From contig NZ_AQXX01000136.1 in NCBI RefSeq assembly GCF_000376785.1, positions 1 to 64,000 of the forward strand: a DNA stretch of 64,000 nucleotides, given 5' to 3'. A program made the translations under genes and the position numbers. Shown in pieces: positions 58,663-64,000 of the stretch. Numbering within the stretch: the stretch's first letter is position 1; every line of letters starts with the position of its first letter. Source of the stretch: Hahella ganghwensis DSM 17046 (GTDB lineage: Bacteria; Pseudomonadota; Gammaproteobacteria; Pseudomonadales; Oleiphilaceae). Under the pieces are notes generated by a model. The model was given only the letters and a program-made list of their open reading frames with translations, did not search any database and had not been told where the DNA came from.

Positions 58663-58713
58663 TGTCTGAAATGAAGTCTGAAGGAGGTATTCAAATAGAT
58701 CCACATCAATTGG

Positions 58714-58728
58714 TCACATCCTGGATGT
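58714..58728. other. Small hairpin between rpoN and hpf
   Basis: A 6-bp stem (CACATC/GATGTG) with a 3-base loop, followed by TTAGTATTTT. It is possibly a weak terminator or attenuator before hpf. Confidence 0.35.
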
Positions 58729-58791
58729 GTTAGTATTTTCATGGAAGTGCAAAGATCGTAATGCACCCTATCTTGGCATTAGGAGCTACAT

Positions 58792-59100
58792 ATGCAAATG
58801 AACATTACCGGACATCATGTCGAATTAACTGAGCCACTTAAAGAATACGTCAAAAACAAGTTTGACAAGCTCGAACGTCACGTCGACAACATCAGCAATG
58901 TCCAAGTCACGCTTTCCATTCAGAAGCAGCGTCAAATTGCCGAGGCAACTCTACACCTCAGCGGCGCAGACATCCATGCCAACGCTGAACACGAAGATAT
59001 GTATGCATCAATCGATGGCCTGGTAGACAAACTTGACCGACAGATACTGAAATATAAAGAAAAGAATGTAGATCGCGCACACGGTGCCTCTGCACGCTAA
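58792..59100 (+). CDS. hpf: Ribosome hibernation promoting factor, short form
   Basis: A 102-residue short-form HPF that binds 30S subunits and supports 100S dimers with RMF in stationary phase. MNITGHHVELTEPLKEYV and AEATLHLSGADIHANAEHED are typical. AGGAG lies upstream of the ATG. The rpoN-hpf-ptsN order is conserved in gammaproteobacteria. Confidence 0.95.
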   Translation: MQMNITGHHVELTEPLKEYVKNKFDKLERHVDNISNVQVTLSIQKQRQIAEATLHLSGADIHANAEHEDMYASIDGLVDKLDRQILKYKEKNVDRAHGASAR

Positions 59101-59110
59101 CATTGAATCT

Positions 59111-59575
59111 ATGACTGATAACGCAATTACGATCGAATCGATCATTTCGCCCGCCCTGACCCGCTGTCAGGTCGCGGGCTCTTCCAAAAAGAAAGTTCTG
59201 GAATTTATTGCCCAACTGGTTTCCCAGCACTACCCCTTTCTTGACGAAAATGCCCTGTTCACCAATCTCATCTGCCGTGAGCGATTGGGGAGCACAGGTA
59301 TTGGGCAGGGTATTGCTATTCCCCATTGCAGGTTGGAGAACTGCGACAGAGTAATCGGTGCACTCATTACACTGAAAGAAAAAATTCCATTTGATGCTAT
59401 CGATAATGAGCCGGTAGATCTGCTTTTTGTCCTTATCGTCCCTCAAGAAGCAACAAGCGAACATCTGGACCTACTGAGCCAACTGGCCCAGAAATTCAAT
59501 GATCGTAGTTACTGTGAAGAACTCAGAAACTGCGAAGATGACCAGAACCTTTTTAGCATTGCCATGGGTAACTAG
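59111..59575 (+). CDS. ptsN: Nitrogen regulatory PTS enzyme IIA
   Basis: A 154-residue EIIA-Ntr protein. The phosphorylated His72 is in GIAIPHCRLENC. The ATG at 59111 (MTDNAITIESIISP) is preferred over the frame start at 59084, which overlaps hpf. It receives phosphate from NPr and regulates potassium, nitrogen and envelope processes. Its partner NPr (ptsO) is in the same cluster. Confidence 0.95.
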   Translation: MTDNAITIESIISPALTRCQVAGSSKKKVLEFIAQLVSQHYPFLDENALFTNLICRERLGSTGIGQGIAIPHCRLENCDRVIGALITLKEKIPFDAIDNEPVDLLFVLIVPQEATSEHLDLLSQLAQKFNDRSYCEELRNCEDDQNLFSIAMGN

Positions 59576-59735
59576 TGAGGCATTGCAATGAAACTCAGTC
59601 TGGGAAATGGGAACGTATTCAGACTGATTCAGTCAAAGGTGTTGTATCGATAGGCTACCAACTTGACGATCCGGCTCAGGTTGATAATTATCCAAATACA
59701 AGTTGTCACAATTGACTTAAGCAACGAGACAGGCA

Positions 59736-60596
59736 ATGAAGCTGATTATAGTGAGCGGTCGCTCAGGTTCTGGAAAAAGTACGGCACTACATGTACTGGA
59801 AGACATGGGGTACTACTGCATTGACAATCTTCCAATCGGATTGCTCGGCCCTCTCACCAAAGAAGCACTTTATGAAGGCGCAGGACATGCGGACAAAATT
59901 GCCGTCAGCATAGATGCCCGTAATCTTTATCGAGAGCTTGGCGATTTTCCGATCATACATAAGCGACTCCAGTCTGAAGAAGTGGATATCGAGATTATCT
60001 ACCTGGACGCAAAAGATGACACATTACTCAAACGCTTTCATGCTACTCGCCGTAAGCACCCCTTGAGCAGTAAAAGCGTTTCCCTGAAAGAAGCAATTCT
60101 TCAGGAGAAGGCTCTCCTGGAACCCATAGCCTCTTTATCCAATCTTTACATTGACACCAGTGACCTTTCTCTTTATCAGCTCAGAGATCAAGTCAAACTC
60201 CGTGTTTTGGGACGCACAGGACAGGAACTGGCACTTCTTTTCCAGTCTTTTGGTTTTAAACACGGCGTACCATCGGATTCTGACTTTGTATTCGATGTCA
60301 GATGCCTTCCCAATCCCTATTGGGACACCAGCCTCAGAAGATTTCGAGGTACAGACCCTGAAATTGTGGAATTTCTGAAGAAGCATCCAGAAAGCGGGCA
60401 AATGGTGGCGGATATCGTGTCATTCCTTGAGACATGGATCCCTAATTTCCAGAATAGCAACCGGACCTACATGACGGTCAGCGTTGGATGCACCGGAGGA
60501 CATCACCGGTCTGTTTATATCAGCGAACAACTGGCAGAATACTTCCGACAGAAATATGATAACGTCCAGGTCCGACACAAGGAGCTGGCCCAATAA
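59736..60596 (+). CDS. rapZ: RNase adapter RapZ
   Basis: A 286-residue P-loop protein. Walker A is SGRSGSGKST near the N-terminus, and GCTGGHHRSVYI near the C-terminus is the conserved RapZ motif. In E. coli RapZ binds GlmY/GlmZ RNAs and guides RNase E, tuning glucosamine-6-phosphate synthase. GlmY/GlmZ were not found in this window. The 160-base gap before it holds an 8-bp dyad at 59595-59627. Confidence 0.95.
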   Translation: MKLIIVSGRSGSGKSTALHVLEDMGYYCIDNLPIGLLGPLTKEALYEGAGHADKIAVSIDARNLYRELGDFPIIHKRLQSEEVDIEIIYLDAKDDTLLKRFHATRRKHPLSSKSVSLKEAILQEKALLEPIASLSNLYIDTSDLSLYQLRDQVKLRVLGRTGQELALLFQSFGFKHGVPSDSDFVFDVRCLPNPYWDTSLRRFRGTDPEIVEFLKKHPESGQMVADIVSFLETWIPNFQNSNRTYMTVSVGCTGGHHRSVYISEQLAEYFRQKYDNVQVRHKELAQ

Positions 60597-60796
60597 TAAG
60601 ACACAACAGTAGATTTCACATGACGAAATCAAGCTTGTACCCGATGTAGGCGCTAAGGCTAAACGGAGGATTTCAGCAGATTTCTTAAAGATAATTCAGA
60701 ACAGGTTGCACCGGTTAACTATTCCATGGACTAGTTATTCCGAAAGCCGGATACGGACCACTTAAACGTTAATTATTTTTTTTATTGCGGAACAGA

Positions 60797-61066
60797 ATGA
60801 TCCAGGAAAAAGTTACCATCATTAATAAGTTAGGTCTTCACGCCAGGGCTGCAGCCAAGTTTGTCGGAACTTCAGGACGCTTTTCGAGTTCAATTAAGGT
60901 CGCCAAAGGCAGTCAGCAAGTAGACGGAAAGAGCATTATGGCCGTGATGATGTTGGCAGCAAGCAAAGGTACTGAACTGGAATTAATGATTGAAGGCTCT
61001 GACGAACAGGAAGCCTTTGAAGCAATTAAAACACTGATTGATGATTATTTTGGAGAAGGCGAGTAG
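60797..61066 (+). CDS. ptsO: Phosphocarrier protein NPr
   Basis: An 89-residue HPr-like protein of the nitrogen PTS. The phosphorylated His15 is in NKLGLHARAAAKFV, and DGKSIMAVMMLAA carries the regulatory Ser region. The ATG at 60797 is preferred over the TTG at 60785. It transfers phosphate from PtsP to PtsN. Confidence 0.95.
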   Translation: MIQEKVTIINKLGLHARAAAKFVGTSGRFSSSIKVAKGSQQVDGKSIMAVMMLAASKGTELELMIEGSDEQEAFEAIKTLIDDYFGEGE

Positions 61067-61467
61067 CAACCCCTCCCCTATTTGATTCCTGCAACATGGT
61101 CCGAAGACACACCTCGTTGGGAACAGTGGTGGTTTCACATCCGCTTTGATTGACAATCAGCATGAATAAAATCAGTCAATATACTGATTTTACTTACCTT
61201 ATCCAAAATCATAACTTACACTTAATATATGGCTCATTTATACTGTGGCCGCATTTCCTAGCTTTACTATGTTTGGCCACTCCTCCTGCCAGACATTTGA
61301 CCCGAGGGCAAATGCCAATAGCACACAGTAATAGCCGATGAATAGTGCCCAACTGTTATAAAGCTTTCTGATACACCCGCTAACCCGCACTCCTTTATGC
61401 TAGTTAGCAGATCACGAGCTTTCCGGTATACGGCCGAAGGATGTAACTCAAGCCCGGTAATTCAGTA
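61067..61467. other. Intergenic region between ptsO and mgtE
   Basis: A 401-base stretch with no recognisable gene. A 63-codon frame (61150-61341) has no coding character. The region should hold the mgtE promoter. I looked for an Mg2+-riboswitch (M-box) pattern and could not identify one by eye. Confidence 0.45.
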
Positions 61468-62829
61468 ATGTCGCAAACCGCTGAGAAAAGTACTGCCAAA
61501 GTCAGAATGCGATCGCTTTCAGAAGCGCTGGAAAGCGGTTCTTTCCAGCAGGTAGCCCGAATCCTCAATAGCGGCCTGTCACCCAGCGACATTGCCCACC
61601 TGCTCGAATCCTCTCCTCCGAAAGAACGTAAGATCTTGTGGCAGCTTGTAGACGACGAGCTGGACGGCGAGGTAATGCAATACCTGAGTGATGAAATCCG
61701 CTCAGACTTCCTGAGTGAAATGAATGCTCAGGACGTGATCGACATTGCCGAAGACTTTGAGGTCGACGACCTCGCCGACCTCCTTCAGCAGCTTCCTGAG
61801 GCCGTCATCAGCGAAGTCCTGGACTCCATGGATAGCCAGGACCGGCAGCGCCTGGAGGAAGTACTGTCTTACCCGGAGGACTCCGCCGGCGGCCTGATGA
61901 ACACCGATATGGTGACAGTCCGTCCTGACATAACTGTGGATGTTGTTCTGCGTTATTTGCGCAGTCACAAAAGCCTTCCGAATATGACCGACAGCCTGGC
62001 AGTGGTTAACCGGAAAGACATGTTCATTGGAGTCCTGCCGATTACGACATTACTGGTATCCAGTCTCAACTCCACAGTCCGGGAAATTATGCGGACAGAC
62101 GTTGACGGTATTCCGGCTACGCTGTCAGACCGGGAAGTCGCCCTGCTTTTTGAACGTCATGATCTGGTTTCGGCCCCCGTTATCGATGCCAATGGACGCC
62201 TGCTGGGCCGTATCACGATCGATGACGTAGTCGACGTAATACGTGAAGATGCCGACCACGAAATCATGAGTATGGCCGGCCTGGACGAAGAAGAGGACAT
62301 GTTTGCCCCAATTATGAAGACAGCCAAAAGTCGGGCGGTCTGGTTGGGCATCAACCTGATTACGGCCTTCCTGGCCTCTGCAGTCATCGGCATTTTTGAG
62401 GACACTATCGCCAAGGTGGTTGCTTTGGCTGTCCTGATGCCAATTGTGGCCAGTATGGGAGGCATTGCAGGCAGTCAGGCATTAACTCTGGTGATTCGTG
62501 GCATGGCAACAGGTAAGGTGGCATCCAGCAATATCCGCTGGTTGATGAACAGGGAGTTCCTGGTAGGTGCCTTTAACGGAACCCTGTGGGCTGTGGTGGT
62601 AGCAGCAGCCGCCATGGTTTGGTTCAACGATATGACGATTGGGCTTTTGATCGCCTCAGCCATGCTAATCAACCTGACCGTCGCGGCACTGGCAGGCACA
62701 GCCCTGCCGCTTATCCTGAAGTCACTGAAAATTGATCCGGCTCTGGCTGGTGGCGTCATTCTGACGACCGTCACCGATGTTGTAGGTTTTATGTCTTTTC
62801 TGGGCCTGGCGACGATTGCCTACGCCTGA
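61468..62829 (+). CDS. mgtE: Magnesium transporter MgtE
   Basis: A 453-residue MgtE-type Mg2+ channel. An N-terminal superhelical domain (about 15-130) is followed by two CBS domains (about 135-265) and five membrane helices (about 285-450). PIVASMGGIAGSQALTLVIR holds the pore-lining GNxGxQ-like region, and LPLILKSLKIDPALAGGVIL the conserved last pore helices. It gates on cytoplasmic Mg2+. Confidence 0.95.
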   Translation: MSQTAEKSTAKVRMRSLSEALESGSFQQVARILNSGLSPSDIAHLLESSPPKERKILWQLVDDELDGEVMQYLSDEIRSDFLSEMNAQDVIDIAEDFEVDDLADLLQQLPEAVISEVLDSMDSQDRQRLEEVLSYPEDSAGGLMNTDMVTVRPDITVDVVLRYLRSHKSLPNMTDSLAVVNRKDMFIGVLPITTLLVSSLNSTVREIMRTDVDGIPATLSDREVALLFERHDLVSAPVIDANGRLLGRITIDDVVDVIREDADHEIMSMAGLDEEEDMFAPIMKTAKSRAVWLGINLITAFLASAVIGIFEDTIAKVVALAVLMPIVASMGGIAGSQALTLVIRGMATGKVASSNIRWLMNREFLVGAFNGTLWAVVVAAAAMVWFNDMTIGLLIASAMLINLTVAALAGTALPLILKSLKIDPALAGGVILTTVTDVVGFMSFLGLATIAYA

Positions 62830-62838
62830 TTCCCTTTA

Positions 62839-62866
62839 TTTGGAAGGCACCGAAATAGACTATAAT
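62839..62866 (+). promoter_or_regulatory. Candidate promoter for darP
   Basis: A TATAAT at 62861-62866 with TTTGGA 16 bases upstream (62839-62844). It lies 122 bases before darP. A 6-bp dyad GAGTCC ... GGACTC (62869-62899) lies just downstream. Confidence 0.4.
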
Positions 62867-62987
62867 AAGAGTCCTTTTTTATTGTCATCGTATGGACTCG
62901 GTAATAAGCAATTCAGAATTGAACAGCTAGATATCGATCGAATACTGTTCGAAAAGTAAGAGAGTAAAGAGAGAGCTAAGAAAGAGT

Positions 62988-63524
62988 ATGCACGTAGACA
63001 ACTCCGATGGGGATGACCATTATTCCGACGAGGATTTCGATTTCGGCCCCAGTAAAAGCAGCAAAAAGCGGGCGATGCAGGCACTACAGGATCTCGGCAG
63101 AGAACTGACAAAGCTGAAACCGGACCAGTTGGATGAGCTTCCTATTTCAGATCGGCTGAAGGACGCATTGATCGACTACCAAAAGTTCCCCAGCCATGAG
63201 GCCAAACGCCGTCAACTTCAATATATTGGCAAACTGATGCGTGAAGTTGATGAGGAAGAGCTACAACCTTATCTGGAAAAATACACAGAGGGATCAGATT
63301 CACAGACAGCTGTACACCATCAGGCCGAAAGATGGCGGGAACAGCTGATTACAGGAGGAAATGAAGCTCTCACCGCATTCGTCGACGAACATCCGGGTGG
63401 GGATATACAGCATCTTCGGCATTTGATTCGCAACGCTCAGAAAGATCTGGAACAAAACAAAAACCGGGGAGCCGCCAAAAAACTGTACCGGTATATTCGA
63501 GATATGCTTGAGGAACAGGTCTGA
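62988..63524 (+). CDS. darP: Ribosome-associated protein DarP (YjgA)
   Basis: A 178-residue highly charged, helical protein. SKSSKKRAMQALQDLGRELTKL and RLKDALIDYQKFPSHEAKRRQLQYIGKLMR (quoted as separate motifs) are typical of DUF615/YjgA, which binds late 50S precursors and promotes peptidyl-transferase centre maturation. In Pseudomonas it is near tldD/pmbA; here the neighbours are mgtE and a nitrilase-type gene. Confidence 0.94.
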   Translation: MHVDNSDGDDHYSDEDFDFGPSKSSKKRAMQALQDLGRELTKLKPDQLDELPISDRLKDALIDYQKFPSHEAKRRQLQYIGKLMREVDEEELQPYLEKYTEGSDSQTAVHHQAERWREQLITGGNEALTAFVDEHPGGDIQHLRHLIRNAQKDLEQNKNRGAAKKLYRYIRDMLEEQV

Positions 63525-63645
63525 TGCTCTTTGAAAAAGCATACGACTGGTTAAACGAGCAGACTACATGACCATATCGCAAAGGCCGGTTTAGGAACCA
63601 AACCCCGATAAAAAGGAATGCCCGTGATCAGGGGACTGTTAGCAA

Positions 63646-64000
63646 TCAGACTTTTCTATGCTGAAGCACGGGCATCTTGCCTCTGACACGGTTGATCATC
63701 GATGCATCAATCTGAGCCATCACCATGCCCTCTCCGGGCTCCTGTCGACACTCCAAGACCTCTCCCCAGGGATCTACAATCATAGAATGCCCATAGGTGG
63801 TCCGGGTGGAACTATGCACTCCTCCCTGGCCCGCAGCAACGACAAACACCTGATTCTCAATCGCCCGCGCCCTGAGTAGCACTTCCCAGTGAGCCTCACC
63901 AGTCAAATAGGTAAAAGCTGCCGGGACAACAACCCAATCGACCCCCTGATCACTTAACTGACGATATAGCTCTGGAAACCTCAGATCGTAACAGATTGAG
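63646..64000 (-). CDS. Nitrilase-family carbon-nitrogen hydrolase, C-terminal part (cut by window edge)
   Basis: The last 117 codons of a CN-hydrolase. The catalytic Cys is in SICYDLRFPELYRQL at the right edge, followed by VVPAAFTYLTGEAHWEVLLR in broken form, RAIENQVFVVAAGQGG and YGHSMIVDPWGEVL. This matches Nit1-type amidases, likely deaminated glutathione amidase, found near yjgA and tldD in relatives. The frame is open to the window end; the N-terminal Glu and Lys of the triad are outside. Confidence 0.85.
   Translation of the reverse strand, partial: SICYDLRFPELYRQLSDQGVDWVVVPAAFTYLTGEAHWEVLLRARAIENQVFVVAAGQGGVHSSTRTTYGHSMIVDPWGEVLECRQEPGEGMVMAQIDASMINRVRGKMPVLQHRKV

Noticed and set aside
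61150-61341. 63-codon ORF between ptsO and mgtE
   Set aside because: No conserved features, weak start context, sits in a likely regulatory region.
63618-63675. 9-bp inverted repeat (ATGCCCGTG/CACGGGCAT) near the nitrilase gene end
   Set aside because: Forty-base loop and one arm inside coding sequence; probably chance.

Overview
The window looks like a chromosome segment of a marine-type gammaproteobacterium. The strongest sign is the block at 40.9-63.5 kb (zapE, a DegS/AlgW-type protease, hisC-hisD-hisG, murA, ibaG, mlaB-C-D-E-F, kdsD, kdsC, lptC-A-B, rpoN, hpf, ptsN, rapZ, ptsO). This largely matches the gene order known from Pseudomonas and its relatives. A DUF1302/DUF1329 pair beside a thiolase suggests a lipid- or hydrocarbon-using oceanic lineage (Alcanivorax/Ketobacter-like). 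That placement is inference, and no species can be named from the sequence alone.

Region 1 (1-17 kb, minus strand except one pair) is accessory, visibly AT-rich at its left end, and devoted to glycan synthesis. An IS5-family element cut by the left edge has inserted into a methyltransferase gene. After a glycosyltransferase and a plus-strand HTTM-like/DCC membrane pair comes a tightly packed cassette: a GT-C-like membrane protein with TPR-like repeats, a GT2 transferase, two GT4 transferases, two asparagine-synthase-type amidotransferases, a Wzx-like flippase and a TylF-type methyltransferase. Most junctions overlap or are 1 bp apart, so this is one operon. It starts just after the terminator of pilA. 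A pilin-glycosylation or surface-polysaccharide role is inferred.

Region 2 (17-24 kb) is the type IV pilus core: pilA on the minus strand, divergent from pilB-pilC-pilD, followed by coaE, yacG, a HIT protein and trmO. Three identical 9-bp repeats lie in the pilA/pilB intergenic region, and a possible sigma54 promoter precedes pilA.

Region 3 (24-40 kb) is a mosaic. A PilZ protein, a hybrid histidine kinase with an eroded ATP-binding N box, and a 43-codon ORF coupled to the kinase lie on the minus strand, divergent from a Na+/H+ antiporter. A near-perfect 27-bp dyad sits between them. Next come a DUF3187 protein, YfaZ, a large unrecognised lipoprotein, a Bax-like glucosaminidase, a DUF1232 protein, a YihG-like acyltransferase, the DUF1302/DUF1329 operon and a thiolase.

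Region 4 (40.9-64 kb) is conserved envelope and housekeeping: cell division (zapE, yhcB), envelope stress (algW/degS), histidine synthesis, peptidoglycan (murA), phospholipid retrograde transport (mla), Kdo and LPS export (kds/lpt), sigma54 and the nitrogen PTS (rpoN-hpf-ptsN-rapZ-ptsO), Mg2+ transport (mgtE), ribosome assembly (darP) and a nitrilase-family gene cut by the right edge. Two perfect palindromes (38 bp after mlaB, 22 bp between murA and hisG) punctuate the minus-strand operon. No tRNA, rRNA or CRISPR array was seen.
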